Part shown: piece by piece, positions 39,735 to 49,231 of the stretch | Layout: each line of letters starts with the position of its first letter | Position numbering within the stretch: position 1 is the first letter of the stretch | Source: RYN-230 sp963814645 | GTDB lineage: Bacteria > Actinomycetota > Actinomycetes > Streptosporangiales > Streptosporangiaceae | DNA: 64,000 bases | Direction: 5' to 3' | Assembly (NCBI GenBank): GCA_963814645.1 | Contig: CAWFDX010000011.1 | Span: forward strand, 62,001 to 126,000 | The notes under the pieces: generated by a model | Database searches by the model: none | Seen by the model: only the letters and a program-made list of their open reading frames with translations | What the model was told of the DNA's origin: nothing | Position numbers and translations under genes: made by a program

Positions 39735-42268
39735 TCAGCTCCGGATCCGGCTGTTGTCCGGGTCGAACAGCGGTGTGCTGCCGGCCACCGCCACGGTCAC
39801 CGGGTAGGCGTCGCCGAAGCATTCCACCTGGAGCTGGGCGCCCAGCACGGCCTGGGCCGGCGGCAGGTAGGCGAGCAGCAGGTGCTTACCCACTGACGGG
39901 CCGGACCCGGCGCTAGTCACATACGATGGCCGGCCCTTGGCGTCGACCAGCCGCTCCCCGGCCGCGGACAGCACTGGCTCGCCACCCAGCATGTACCGGT
40001 CTGGCCCACCACTGGCTGCCCGGTGGCTGTCCACGGTGAGCGTGCACAGCACGGCGGCTGGCGGCTCGTCCCGCTGAGCCAGGTAGACGTCCTTGCCGAT
40101 GAACTCCTGCGCCTTGACCCGGGGCCGGGTCATCCCGGCCTCGACCAGGGTGTAGTCGGCGGTCAGCTCCGCCCCCATGGCCCGGTAGCCCTTTTCCAGC
40201 CGCCCGGTGGTGCCGTACACCCCGATGCCGACCGGGACCAGCCCGTGCGGCGTGCCCGCGTCCCACAGCGCGTCCCACAGCCGGGCGCCCTGCTCCATCG
40301 GCACGTGCAGCTCCCAGCCGAGCTCGCCCACGTAGGAGATCCGGGACGCGAGCACGGTGAGGCCGGCCACCTCGATCTCCCGGCAGGTGCCGAACGGGAA
40401 GCCGGCATGGCTCAGGTCGGCCGCGGACACCGACTGCAGCACCTCGCGGGCCCGCGGTCCCCACAACCCCAGCGTGGCCTGGGCCGAGGTAAGGTCGGCC
40501 AGCGCGGCCGTGCCCGCCGCGGGCAGGTGGTCGGCGAACCACTTGAGGTCGGACATGCCGGTGGCGCCGCCGGTCACCACCCGGAACCGCTGCGCGCCGA
40601 GCCGCATGATGGTCAGGTCGGCCTTGAAGCCACCCCGCTCCTCCAGCAGCGAGGTGTAGACGACCCGGCCCGGCTGCACGTCGAGCTGGGCCACGGCCAG
40701 CGACTGCACCACGTCCAGCGCGGCTGGGCCGGTGACGTCGAAGATGGCGAACGCGGACAGGTCGGTCAGCCCGCAGGACTGCCGCATGGCCAGGTGCTCG
40801 GCGTTGATGATGGGCGACCACCAGCGGGCGTCCCACTCCGCGTCCCGCGGCATCAGTTGCCCGGCGTACCGCTCCAGCAGTCCCTCGTTGGCCGCGTACC
40901 AGTGCGGCCGCTGCCACCCGGCGGTCTCGAAGAACACCGCGCCCAGGTCACGCTCGCGCTGGTAGACCGGGCTGACCCGGGACCGGCCGGACTCCCACTG
41001 CTCGGCCGGGTGCACGATGCCGTACATCTTGTTGAAGCCCTCGCGGGCCCGGGCCCGGACATGCTCGGTGGTCCGCTGCGCCGGGTAGAACCGGGCGACG
41101 TTGGCCTCGTCGATGTCCACCGTGGGCACCTGGCCGGACATCCACTCGGCCACCGCGCGGCCGACTCCCGGCCCTTCCTTGATCCAGCTGGCCGCGGCCG
41201 ACCACAGCCCGGCCACCTCGGGTGTCTCACCCAGCACCGGATGGCCATCCGGGGTCATCGAGATCAGCCCGTTGATCGCGTACCGGATGCCGACCTTCTC
41301 GTCACCGAGCAACTCGGGCATCAGCTCCAGCGCCTCGGCCAGCTGTGGGTCGAAGTCGTCCTGGGTGAACGGCAGCTCGGTCGGGGACAGCGCCGATTCC
41401 TCGATCGACGGGATCTCGTCCGGGCCGATGATGATCGGCCGGTGCGCGTAGGAGCCGACCTCCATGTCGCCGCCGTGCTGCCGCTCGTACATGTTGGTGT
41501 CCACGTCGCGGACGATCGGGTAGGAGATCTCCCCCGGTGTGTCCGCGAACAGTGGGATCGGGCCGACGCTGATCATCTGGTGCACGATCGGGGTCAGCGG
41601 GATCCGGCGCCGGCCATCCGGGCCAGCCGCGGGCTCCATACCCCGCAGCAGATCACGCAGACGCCGGTCTCGATGTCCCCGGCGGTGGTCCGGACCGCGG
41701 TGACCCGCGGCCGCCCGCGCTCGTCGGTGCCGTCCGTGTCGATGCCGAGCACCTCGGCCCCAGCCAGCACCTGCAGCACCCCGGACCGCTGCGCCTCCTC
41801 GCGCATCAGCGTGCCGGCCCGCAGCGAATCGACCACGCCCACGGTCGGGAAATACCCGCCGCCCAGGATCACCGATTCGTCCAGGTAGGGCACCAGCTTG
41901 CGGACCTCCGCGGGCGAGATGACCTGGGCCGGGATCCCCCACGCCTTGGCCGCCGAGCAGCGGCGGCGCAGCTCGGCCATCCGGGCCTCGGTCCGGGCCA
42001 CCTCGATGCCCCCGCTCTGGGTGAACACGCCGAGGGCCTGGTACTGCTCCGTGCTGTCCCGGGTCAGCTCCATCATCATCTTCGAGTACTCGATCGGGAA
42101 GATGAAGTTGGAGGCGTGCCCGGTGGACCCGCCCGGGTTCGGCATCGGGCCCTTGTCCACCAGCACCAGATCCCGCCAGCCGAGCCGGGCCAGGTGGCAG
42201 ACCAGGCTGTTGCCGACGATCCCGGCGCCGATGATGACGGCGCTGGCCCGGCCCGGGAAGTCACTCAT
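39735..42268 (-). pseudogene. Dimethylglycine/sarcosine dehydrogenase-like FAD-folate enzyme, frameshifted
   Basis: ATG 42268 (GAGG upstream) opens a DAO-type FAD domain: SAVIIGAGIVGNSLVCHLAR, then GGSTGHASNFIFPIEYSKMM. It runs to RLARMAGA and stops at 41594. One base over, the protein continues from RIPLTPIVHQMISVGPIPLF through FAD-binding SMTPDGHPVLGETPEVAGLW to a GCV_T folate-binding half (SFLTDLSAFAIFDVTG-like LTDLSAFAIFDVTGPAALDV, LGWELHVPMEQGARLWDAL). GGCGCCGGATC should read GGCGCCCGGATC near 41607. The intact enzyme, about 843 residues, would oxidise dimethylglycine or sarcosine and load the carbon on THF. ETF genes follow directly. Confidence 0.85.
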
Positions 42269-42302
42269 GGCTGATCCTCGCTGCTCGTCCGGCTTATAGT
42301 AT

Positions 42303-42322
42303 CCGACTGATATATCAGTTGG
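42303..42322. promoter_or_regulatory. GntR-type operator palindrome
   Basis: CCgACTGATATATCAGTtGG is a 20-base dyad whose inner 14 bases, ACTGATATATCAGT, are perfect. It lies in the 67-base divergent gap between the oxidoreductase-ETF operon and the GntR gene. It is AT-rich against the local background. The size and position fit a FadR/FCD-type repressor acting on both promoters. Confidence 0.7.
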
Positions 42323-42335
42323 TAGACTAGGCCGC

Positions 42336-43037
42336 GTGGATGCCATGGTCAAGCCGCCGGGACCGCACCCGGACCGGGCCGACGGCGGCCCGGGCGGGCC
42401 CCGCTCGCTGGCCGACCTGGCCTACCGGCAGATCCAGGATCTGCTGGTCAGGCTGGCTATCCGGCCGGGCGCGCCGATCAATGAGGAAGACCTGTGCCTG
42501 CGCCTGGGGCTGGGCCGGACCCCGGTCCGGGAGGCGCTCAAACGGCTGGAACACGAGCGGCTCGTCGTTGCCTACCCGCGGCGCGGCACGTTCGCGACCG
42601 AGATCAACGTCACCGACCTGACGCACATCTTCGAGGTCCGCGCAGTGATCGAGCCGGCCGCCGCGGCCAGCGCCGCCCGGCACGCCACCCCGGCCGACCG
42701 GGCAGTATTCGAAGCGCTGGCGGCCGAGCTGGCCGCCGAGACGGCGGCGGAGCCGGGCGGCCAGCCAGGCGAGCTGATGACCCTGGACATGCGGATCCAC
42801 CGCGCCATCTATGCCGCGACGCACAACCCGTATCTCGAGGACACGCTGATCCGGTACGGCAACCTGGCCACCCGCATCTGGTGCCTGTTCCTGGACCGGC
42901 TGGCCGGCATGGCACCGCACGTCGCGGAGCACCGCGAACTGCTCCAGGCGCTGGCCGCCGGCGACGCCGGGCAGGCCGCCGAGATCGCCCGGCGGCACGT
43001 GACCGAGTTCGACACGGCCATCCGGGCGGTCATCTAG
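42336..43037 (+). CDS. GntR-family (FCD/FadR-type) regulator
   Basis: 233 residues. The winged helix (SLADLAYRQIQDLLVRLAIR, then LCLRLGLGRTPVREALKRLE) is followed by an all-helical FCD domain with metal-ligand positions in TLDMRIHRAIYAATHNPYLE and HVAEHRELLQALAAGDA. Such regulators bind carboxylate effectors. GTG 42336 is the start, and no better ATG has a ribosome site. It is divergent from the dimethylglycine-type oxidase operon and probably represses it until substrate appears. Confidence 0.88.
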   Translation: MDAMVKPPGPHPDRADGGPGGPRSLADLAYRQIQDLLVRLAIRPGAPINEEDLCLRLGLGRTPVREALKRLEHERLVVAYPRRGTFATEINVTDLTHIFEVRAVIEPAAAASAARHATPADRAVFEALAAELAAETAAEPGGQPGELMTLDMRIHRAIYAATHNPYLEDTLIRYGNLATRIWCLFLDRLAGMAPHVAEHRELLQALAAGDAGQAAEIARRHVTEFDTAIRAVI

Positions 43038-43050
43038 CCTCAGGACACGG

Positions 43051-43085
43051 CTGGGGCCGCCCGGACTGTGCCCGGGCGGCCCCAG
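43051..43085. terminator. Convergent terminator hairpin
   Basis: CTGGGGCCGCCCGG (43051-43064) pairs perfectly with CCGGGCGGCCCCAG (43072-43085) around a 7-base loop. It lies between the convergent GntR and APC permease genes, 13 bases past the GntR stop. There is no U-tract, as is common for terminators in high-GC actinobacteria. Confidence 0.75.
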
Positions 43086-43116
43086 TGACGTGCCTGCCCC
43101 GCGTTACTCGGCTGTG

Positions 43117-44745
43117 CTATTCGACTGGGATCTCCTTGTTGATCAGGCCCAGATCGATGCCCTGCCGGTTGCGCACCACCCGCGCGGTCACGTAGACCAG
43201 GATGGCCAGCACGTACATCGCGCCCATGAAGATCAGCGAGTCATGGCTGTTCACGAAGTACAGGTCGTTGCTGAGCCACTCGACCAGGTTGAAGACGAGC
43301 AGCCCGATCGTGACCACCCCGGCCACCGGGACGATCGGCACGCCCAGCACCTTGATCCGGCTGGCCGGCGAGGCCCGCCACAGGTCCGGCTTGATCCACG
43401 GCAGCAGCACCACGGCGATCGCACTGAACAGATAAGTCACCGCGATGACCAGCGTGGCGTCCAGCGTGTAGGTGCGGAACGTCGAGGAGTAGGCGTACAC
43501 CGCGGCCAGGATCACCGCCGGGAGCAGCATCAGGATCAGCGAGTAGAACGGGACCTTCCGCTTCTCGGACACCTCGGCGGCGCGGTCGGGCAGCACGCGG
43601 TCGAAGGCAGCCGCGAAGATGACCCGGGTCGAGGACAGGAACAGCGTGCCGACCCAGCCGAAGAACCACAGGCTGAGCACCAGGATCAGGATGACCTGGA
43701 ACGCGGTGTTGTGCACCAGCCAGCCCGCGAACATGAACGGGTACGGCCAGATGCCGAACTGCGGCGTGAGGTTGTAGTCCAGCGAGTTCAGGTTCTGGTA
43801 GAAGCCCCAGCCCACGGTCTTCGCGATGAGCAACAGGAAGATAACGGTCAGGATGACGGTCATCCACAGGCCGGCGAACATGCCGGTGAACACCCGGCGG
43901 AAGTCACTCGCCCCGCGGATCTCGCCATAGAGCGTGGATCCCCAGTTCGGCCACAGCAGGAAGAACATAAAGGCCGGCACGAGCAGCATCGTTGGCCCGA
44001 GCGGGCCGAACCCGAACGGCGAGGTGGTGTAGCCCGCCTTGGCCGCGGCGTGGTTGGTGGCCGCGTAGGCGTTGTGCACCCCGAACAGCTTGTCACCGTA
44101 CAGGTTGAACGAGCTGATGAAGCTGGCGTGCGAGTTGAACAGCAGCAGGAGCACCACGACGGCGAACCCGATCATGCCGCCGACGAAGGCGTACTTCTGG
44201 ATCCGGGCGTAGCCGGCCATGCCCAGCGAGACCAGCAGGCCGGCGATGACGATCGTGATCAGCGTGACTATGAAGATCCCGTTCTTCGTGCCGAACCAGG
44301 CGGCCCCGCCGGCCGGCCAGGTCCATTTGAGCGTGGCCCAGAGCGGCTCGAACAGCTGGACCGACAGGATGTTCCCGTAGATGGGGGCCCACAGCCACAG
44401 GATGAACCACCATCCGGTGGCGGCCATCACGAAGCCGAGCCCGCTGCCCAGGATCCGGCTCTGCCAGACGTAGTCACCACCAGCCCGCGGGATCGTGACG
44501 ATCAGCCCGGCGTACGCGATCACCAGGAAGGACACCCAGACGCCCGAGATAAGCGTGGCCGTGATGAACTGCCCCTTGGGGAACGCGGGGCCGGCGAACG
44601 TGAACTCATAGAGGCCGAGCGTGACGAAGTTAGTCGCCAGGCAGGCATAGATGATGGAATCGCGGACGGACCAGCCGCGGACTAGACCGGTGGCTTTGCG
44701 CAAGAAAAGTGTTGGCGTCTCGCCGCCAATCGCGTCAGTTGCCAT
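43117..44745 (-). CDS. APC-superfamily amino acid/amine permease
   Basis: About 542 residues with 12 or more membrane helices. It has the APC-fold opening GWSVRDSIIYACLATNFVTL, TIPRAGGDYVWQSRIL in the TM2-3 region, and GEIRGASDFRRVFTGM in a mid loop. Family members import amino acids or amines by cation symport. ATG 44745 is 6 bases from GGGAG, better than ATG 44751. It is placed next to the dimethylglycine-type oxidase operon and its regulator, so uptake of a betaine, amine or amino acid for that pathway is a reasonable guess. Confidence 0.85.
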   Translation of the reverse strand: MATDAIGGETPTLFLRKATGLVRGWSVRDSIIYACLATNFVTLGLYEFTFAGPAFPKGQFITATLISGVWVSFLVIAYAGLIVTIPRAGGDYVWQSRILGSGLGFVMAATGWWFILWLWAPIYGNILSVQLFEPLWATLKWTWPAGGAAWFGTKNGIFIVTLITIVIAGLLVSLGMAGYARIQKYAFVGGMIGFAVVVLLLLFNSHASFISSFNLYGDKLFGVHNAYAATNHAAAKAGYTTSPFGFGPLGPTMLLVPAFMFFLLWPNWGSTLYGEIRGASDFRRVFTGMFAGLWMTVILTVIFLLLIAKTVGWGFYQNLNSLDYNLTPQFGIWPYPFMFAGWLVHNTAFQVILILVLSLWFFGWVGTLFLSSTRVIFAAAFDRVLPDRAAEVSEKRKVPFYSLILMLLPAVILAAVYAYSSTFRTYTLDATLVIAVTYLFSAIAVVLLPWIKPDLWRASPASRIKVLGVPIVPVAGVVTIGLLVFNLVEWLSNDLYFVNSHDSLIFMGAMYVLAILVYVTARVVRNRQGIDLGLINKEIPVE

Positions 44746-44818
44746 GCTCATCTCCCAGTTGGGGCTTTTGTGTGGCTAGGCAAGCGTATTGCTATCCGAC
44801 CGCAAATGTTGGTGAAAC

Positions 44819-45757
44819 TCAGCCGTTCACCAGAAGGTATTTGGTAACCTTCCCCTTCTTTGGGTTCAGCTCGAGCACCGCACCCTGCAAGACGCCGTCG
44901 CCGTACACGCTGCCGGGATTGATGGCCAGCGTGCGGCCCATCTTCTTGATGCCGCGGCTCTCGTGAATGTGGCCGTGCACCGACAGCATCGGCTGGTAGC
45001 TGTTAATCGCGTCGCGGACCGCCTTGGAGCCGACCGGTTTCATCACCGCGCCGCCGTGCGTTGGCCGGAAGTTCTCGTCCAGCGCCGGGGCCTCATCCAG
45101 CCCGGTCCCGTACGGCGGCGCGTGGAAATTGAAGATAGCCCGCTCCATGTCCGGAATCTGGGCGACGACCGCGTCAATCTTTTGCTTGAGCTCTTCTTCC
45201 GGGGCTTCCCGGAACGTGTCCCACGGCGTCGGATTGGTCCAGCCCATCGAGACCAGGTGGAAGCCATCGAGGTCGAGCGACTTGGCCTCGCCGAAGGTGA
45301 CGTTCGGCGACGACTCGATGATGTCGTCGATCTCCCAGATGTCGTCGTTACCGCCGTTCAGGATGCATGGGATCTGGCCACCCTTGAGCTTCCCGTCGGC
45401 CATGTCCAGCCAGCGGTCCAGCGAGGCCGTCATCTCCTGGCTGAACCGGCGGTCCACCGCGCCCTCTTCCTCACTGAGGTTCTGCAACTCATCCGGGGTG
45501 ACGACGGCCGGGTAGTAGCCCTTGTTGCGGATCTGCTTCTGGACTTCGTCCAGTTCCGTCTGGGTGTCCATCCGGATGGCCTCGCCACGGACGGTGGCCT
45601 GCCAGTAACCGTTGTGCGCCACGACCGGCACCATCACCTTGCCGGTGACGTCGCCGCCCAGCACGACCAGGTCGGCCTTGTAGAACGCGGCCGAGTTCAG
45701 GAACTTCCGCCAGCACACCTCGGAGCCATGGATATCGGTCGCGAAGAAGACCCTCAT
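44819..45757 (-). CDS. Metallophosphoesterase
   Basis: 312 residues of the calcineurin-like phosphoesterase fold. The five metal motifs are present: FATDIHGSE (D-x-H), LGGDVTGK (GD), NGGNDD (GN-D), FHAPPYG (H) and SVHGHIHES (GH-x-H). The product is cytosolic, with no signal peptide. ATG 45757 begins MRVFFATDIHG; upstream in-frame codons are not conserved. It lies 73 bases after the permease gene on the same strand. The substrate (a phosphodiester, nucleotide or phosphoprotein) is not known. Confidence 0.85.
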   Translation of the reverse strand: MRVFFATDIHGSEVCWRKFLNSAAFYKADLVVLGGDVTGKVMVPVVAHNGYWQATVRGEAIRMDTQTELDEVQKQIRNKGYYPAVVTPDELQNLSEEEGAVDRRFSQEMTASLDRWLDMADGKLKGGQIPCILNGGNDDIWEIDDIIESSPNVTFGEAKSLDLDGFHLVSMGWTNPTPWDTFREAPEEELKQKIDAVVAQIPDMERAIFNFHAPPYGTGLDEAPALDENFRPTHGGAVMKPVGSKAVRDAINSYQPMLSVHGHIHESRGIKKMGRTLAINPGSVYGDGVLQGAVLELNPKKGKVTKYLLVNG

Positions 45758-45972
45758 CTGTCCACCCTGTGCCTTCCGCTGCGCAGCTGCCCCGCCGGGT
45801 TCGCCGCGGGCCACACGCGCAGGTTCGGGGCGCCTTGCGCAACTCCCGCGCGTACTGTGCAACGTCTAGCATCTGGCTGAAACTGCCGTCAAGCCGGACA
45901 GAGCGAATTAAGACCGCACCCCCACCCACCTCCCCTGCCCCCTTCACTGCCGGCCCGGCGAGGCCGTTACTC

Positions 45973-46746
45973 CTAGTGCGCGACTTCCTCGGGCAACTCG
46001 TACCAGCGCATCCCGTCGCCGACCCGGGCCCGCATCTTCCACTTCATGCCCTTCGGGGCCGAGTCGGCGACCTCGCGCAACTGCCGCGCCTGGGCCAGCG
46101 GATCGTACTCGGCCCCCTCGCAGGCCAGCGCGGGAGTCTCGGCCAGCAGCGAGGGCAGCTTGTCCAGGTTCCCGGTGACGGTCCGCCACCAGCCCCAGTC
46201 CGCGCCCAGCACCTTGCCGAACCGGTCGGTGTCGATGGCGGCCGGGGCGCCCGCGCCGACCGGGAGGCAGGACAGCAACTGCACGATGTCCCGGGCGTCC
46301 TTCTCGTTCAGCTCGATGATCTGCAGCTTGGACAGCAGCACGTCCACCGAGTCCACGGTGAACGGCTGCCGGCCGAAATTCGGCCGGAAGTCCAGCGTGT
46401 GGCACATGGTCAGCTGGTTCACCATCAGGTCAATGGGCCGCCCGGACGGCGCGTTGAAGTACATCTGCCGCTCGCCGTTCAGGTTGTTGAACCGGCGGTC
46501 CGGCTCGCAGCCGTTGTCGGCCAGCCAGGCGGCCACGTTCTTGCGGCCCTTGCCCGTAGTGGCGAAGTCCATGTCCTGGTCCGCGCGCAGCCGCGGCGGG
46601 TAGTCCGGGCACAGCACCCGGACGGCCAGGCCACCGAGGAGTTTCATGCCCAGGCCCGCGGTGGCGGCGGCCTGGGCCAGGCCGAGCGCCTCGGTCAGCG
46701 GGTCCTGCGGCGATCCGGGTACCGGCGCATCAGCGGGTTGGGCCAT
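45973..46746 (-). CDS. Nucleotidyltransferase-like hypothetical protein
   Basis: 257 residues. The segment LLGGLAVRVLCPDYPPRLRA followed by DQDMDFATTGKGRKNVAAWL recalls the nucleotidyltransferase fold of the AbiEii/MNT type, with a GG-x9-D-x-D pattern. Later segments (PIDLMVNQLTMCHTLDFRP, LLSKLQIIELNEKDARDIV) are also typical of that group. No antitoxin partner is beside it, so a toxin role is unsupported. ATG 46746 is chosen because the upstream codons are Cys/Arg-rich and not conserved. It is divergent from the second IclR gene. Confidence 0.65.
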   Translation of the reverse strand: MAQPADAPVPGSPQDPLTEALGLAQAAATAGLGMKLLGGLAVRVLCPDYPPRLRADQDMDFATTGKGRKNVAAWLADNGCEPDRRFNNLNGERQMYFNAPSGRPIDLMVNQLTMCHTLDFRPNFGRQPFTVDSVDVLLSKLQIIELNEKDARDIVQLLSCLPVGAGAPAAIDTDRFGKVLGADWGWWRTVTGNLDKLPSLLAETPALACEGAEYDPLAQARQLREVADSAPKGMKWKMRARVGDGMRWYELPEEVAH

Positions 46747-46896
46747 GCCAGGCCTGCTCTCATCCTGGGCGGCGCACGTCAGCGCGGACGGGCCGCACAA
46801 TTCCTGCTAAGTCGTTAGCGAGTATGCCACGAACACCAGGAGTGCCAGTTGACTGCCGGTTGACGCACAACGGGCAAATTGGTCATTCTTGGTTGC

Positions 46897-47652
46897 GTGT
46901 CCACGAATTTGGTTGCGGCCAACGCAACCTATCACTCGGCTGAGCGGGTGCTGGCACTGCTCGCGAGCTTCGAGGACGGCCGGCCAGAACTCAGTGTGAC
47001 AGAGATAGCCGAAGCGCTGGGCGTGCACAAGTCAACCGCCTCGCGATTGGCCGCCACCCTGGAACGGACCGGGTTCCTGGCCCGTTCGGGCCGGCGGTAC
47101 CGGCTCGGCGTGGAGATAATCCGGCTGGGCAGCCTGGCGCTGCGCGGCGCGGACATCGTGGCCCGGCTGCAGCCCGCCATGGACCAGCTGTCCGAGCTGA
47201 CCGGGGAGACCATCAACCTGGCCGTGCCCGCCGGGCCAGACATCCTGAACGTGGCCGAGGTGCCGAGCGGCTACTTCCTGAACAGCTCGGGCGGCTGGAT
47301 CGGGCGGCGCACCAAGCCGCACGCGGTGGCCAACGGCAAGGTGCTGCTCGCGTTCGGCGTCATCCCGGTGCCGGCCGCCCTGGAGCGGTACACCGAGCAC
47401 ACGATGTGCTCGGTGCCGGCCCTGCAGGCCCAGCTGGCCGAGATCCGCCGGGATGGTTACGCCACCGCGGTGGCCGAACTGGAAGACGGCCTGGTCGCGG
47501 TAGCCGCGCCAGTGTTCAGCCCGGACGGCGCCTGCGTGGCCGCGCTGTCCATCTCCGGCCCGGCCTACCGGATGTCCCCGGACAAACTCGACGAGCTCGG
47601 CCGGCTTTGTGCCGCCGCCGCGCCAAAGGGGGCGCGGCGCCGACCGGACTGA
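46897..47652 (+). CDS. IclR-family transcriptional regulator
   Basis: About 251 residues with a winged helix (LSVTEIAEALGVHKSTASRL, then ATLERTGFLARSGRRYRLGV) and an effector domain (LSELTGETINLAVPAGPDIL, KPHAVANGKVLLAFGV, GYATAVAELEDGLVAVAAPV). GTG 46897 is preferred to TTG 46879. An inverted repeat GGTTGC-N7-GCAACC (46911-46929) lies over the first codons and may be autoregulatory. Its last ten residues are encoded by a dispersed repeat (PKGARRRPD). The aldehyde dehydrogenase gene follows and may be its target. Confidence 0.85.
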   Translation: MSTNLVAANATYHSAERVLALLASFEDGRPELSVTEIAEALGVHKSTASRLAATLERTGFLARSGRRYRLGVEIIRLGSLALRGADIVARLQPAMDQLSELTGETINLAVPAGPDILNVAEVPSGYFLNSSGGWIGRRTKPHAVANGKVLLAFGVIPVPAALERYTEHTMCSVPALQAQLAEIRRDGYATAVAELEDGLVAVAAPVFSPDGACVAALSISGPAYRMSPDKLDELGRLCAAAAPKGARRRPD

Positions 47653-47767
47653 GGAGCGCGGCGCGAGGAACGAGCGGCAAGCGACGAGGGAAGTCGGCGC
47701 AGTGAAGCGGGATGGGGAGGCGGGATGGGGAGGCGGGCGGGGCCCCCGGAGGCGCAAGGAGATAGAG
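47623..47767 (+). repeat. Dispersed repeat, copy between IclR and aldehyde dehydrogenase genes
   Basis: This segment is homologous to 8246-8380 (reverse strand) and spans the end of the IclR gene and the whole intergenic gap. It contains a duplicated GATGGGGAGGCGG block and ends in GGAGGCGCAAGGAG, which serves as the ribosome binding region for the following aldehyde dehydrogenase. One repeat thus supplies coding sequence at its start and a translation signal at its end. Confidence 0.75.
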
Positions 47768-47772
47768 CGTTA

Positions 47773-49227
47773 ATGAAGGATTATCAGCTTTTGATCGGTG
47801 GGCAGTGGCGCGCGGGGCGGGCCGCGGCGGCGCCGGCCGTTAGCCCCTCGTCGGGCGAGACATTCGCTACGGTGGCCACCGCGGACGCGGCGGACGTGGA
47901 CGACGCGGTGCGTGCCGCGGCCCGGGCCTGGCCGGCCTGGGCGGCCAGCTCGGCGTTCGAGCGCGCGGCCTGGTGCGAGCAGGTCGCGGCGGCGGTCGCC
48001 GGGCGGCGCGAGGAGCTGGCCCGGGTGCTCACCCAGGACCAGGGCAAGCCGCTGGCCGCCGAGGCCTACGACGAGGTTGATGAGCTGGCCGTCTACTTCC
48101 AGATGGCGGCCGCGGACGCGCGGCGCACCGACGGCGGCTATCCCCCGTCCACCTCGGCCGGCCGCCGGGCGATCACCGCCCGCGTGCCACTCGGCGTGGT
48201 CGGCGTGATCAGCCCGTGGAACTGGCCGTACACCATGGGCGCGGAGCTGTTCGCGCCCGCGCTGGCCGCGGGCAACGCGGTGGTCTGGGTGCCTGCCCCG
48301 ACCACGTCGGCGTGCTGCGCGCTGCTGGCCGAGATCATCGCGGGCACCGGCGTGCCGGACGGCGTGTTCAGCTTCGTGCCCGGCCCCGGAGGGGTGGCCG
48401 GGGACGCGCTGGCCGGCCACCCGGGCGTGGCGGCGGTCGGCTTCATCGGGTCGGTGGCTACCGGCGGTCTGGTCGCCGCCCGGGCGGCCGGCAAGACGCA
48501 ACTGCTCGAACTGGGCGGCAACGGCCCGATGGTGATCCTGGCGGACGCCGACCTGGAGCTGGCCACCGAGGCCGCGCTGGAGGCCGCCTACCTGTGCGCC
48601 GGGCAGAGCTGCACGGCGGGCGAGCGGTTCCTGGTCCACGCCGCGGTGCGGGCCGAGTTCACCGAGCGGGTGGTGGCCGCCACCCAGCAGCGGGTCCGGC
48701 TGGGCGACCCGTTCGATGCGCAGACCACGATGGGCCCGCTGAACAACAATGCGACCGCGGATAAATTCGACCGGCATGTGGCCGACGCGGTCGGCCGTGG
48801 CGCCAAGCTGTGCTGCGGTGGCCGCCGCGCGGCGGGCTTCCCGAGCACGCTGTACGCCGAGCCAACGGTGCTGGACGGGGTCACCCTGAACATGGCCATC
48901 GCCACCGAGGAGACGTTCGGGCCGGTCGTCCCCATCATCGAGGTGGCCTCGGCCGGCGAGGCGCTGGCCCTGACCAACAGTTCCCCGTTCGGGCTGACCG
49001 CGGCGGTGTTCACCGAAGACCTGGAGCGCGGCCTGGCCTTCGCCGAGCAGGCCCGGGCCGGCTGGGTCAACGTGAACGCGTCGACCAACCTGTGGGAGTC
49101 GCACCTGCCGTTCGGCGGCCGGTCCGGTTCGGTGAGCGGGCGGGGCCGGGTCGGCGGCCGGTTCGCCATGGACGCGTTCACCGAGCCGAAGACGATCCTC
49201 TACCCGGCCCCTGAGTTGCGCGGCTGA
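47773..49227 (+). CDS. Aldehyde dehydrogenase family protein
   Basis: 484 residues of the NAD(P)-dependent ALDH family. The catalytic Cys is C280 (GQSCTAGERF), the general base Glu is E246 (LLELGGNGP), and the oxyanion Asn is in ISPWNWPY (N150). The Lys that usually binds cofactor phosphate, in a V-x-K-P-S pattern, is replaced: here the segment reads AVVWVPAPTTS. ATG 47773 uses the AAGGAG supplied by the dispersed repeat. Placed after an IclR regulator and near a choline-dehydrogenase-like gene, it could oxidise betaine aldehyde, but the family is broad. Confidence 0.88.
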   Translation: MKDYQLLIGGQWRAGRAAAAPAVSPSSGETFATVATADAADVDDAVRAAARAWPAWAASSAFERAAWCEQVAAAVAGRREELARVLTQDQGKPLAAEAYDEVDELAVYFQMAAADARRTDGGYPPSTSAGRRAITARVPLGVVGVISPWNWPYTMGAELFAPALAAGNAVVWVPAPTTSACCALLAEIIAGTGVPDGVFSFVPGPGGVAGDALAGHPGVAAVGFIGSVATGGLVAARAAGKTQLLELGGNGPMVILADADLELATEAALEAAYLCAGQSCTAGERFLVHAAVRAEFTERVVAATQQRVRLGDPFDAQTTMGPLNNNATADKFDRHVADAVGRGAKLCCGGRRAAGFPSTLYAEPTVLDGVTLNMAIATEETFGPVVPIIEVASAGEALALTNSSPFGLTAAVFTEDLERGLAFAEQARAGWVNVNASTNLWESHLPFGGRSGSVSGRGRVGGRFAMDAFTEPKTILYPAPELRG

Positions 49228-49231
49228 CCCC

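Noticed and set aside
40023..41888. Long plus-strand open frame (621 codons) opposite the oxidoreductase
   Set aside because: Its composition is that of an antisense shadow, and the minus strand carries a clear conserved enzyme.
45973..46746. AbiE-type toxin-antitoxin system
   Set aside because: Only the nucleotidyltransferase-like part is present, and no antitoxin gene is adjacent.
46911..46929. Strong IclR operator GGTTGC-N7-GCAACC
   Set aside because: It lies inside the first codons of the gene and could be chance from coding sequence, so it is only mentioned in the gene entry.
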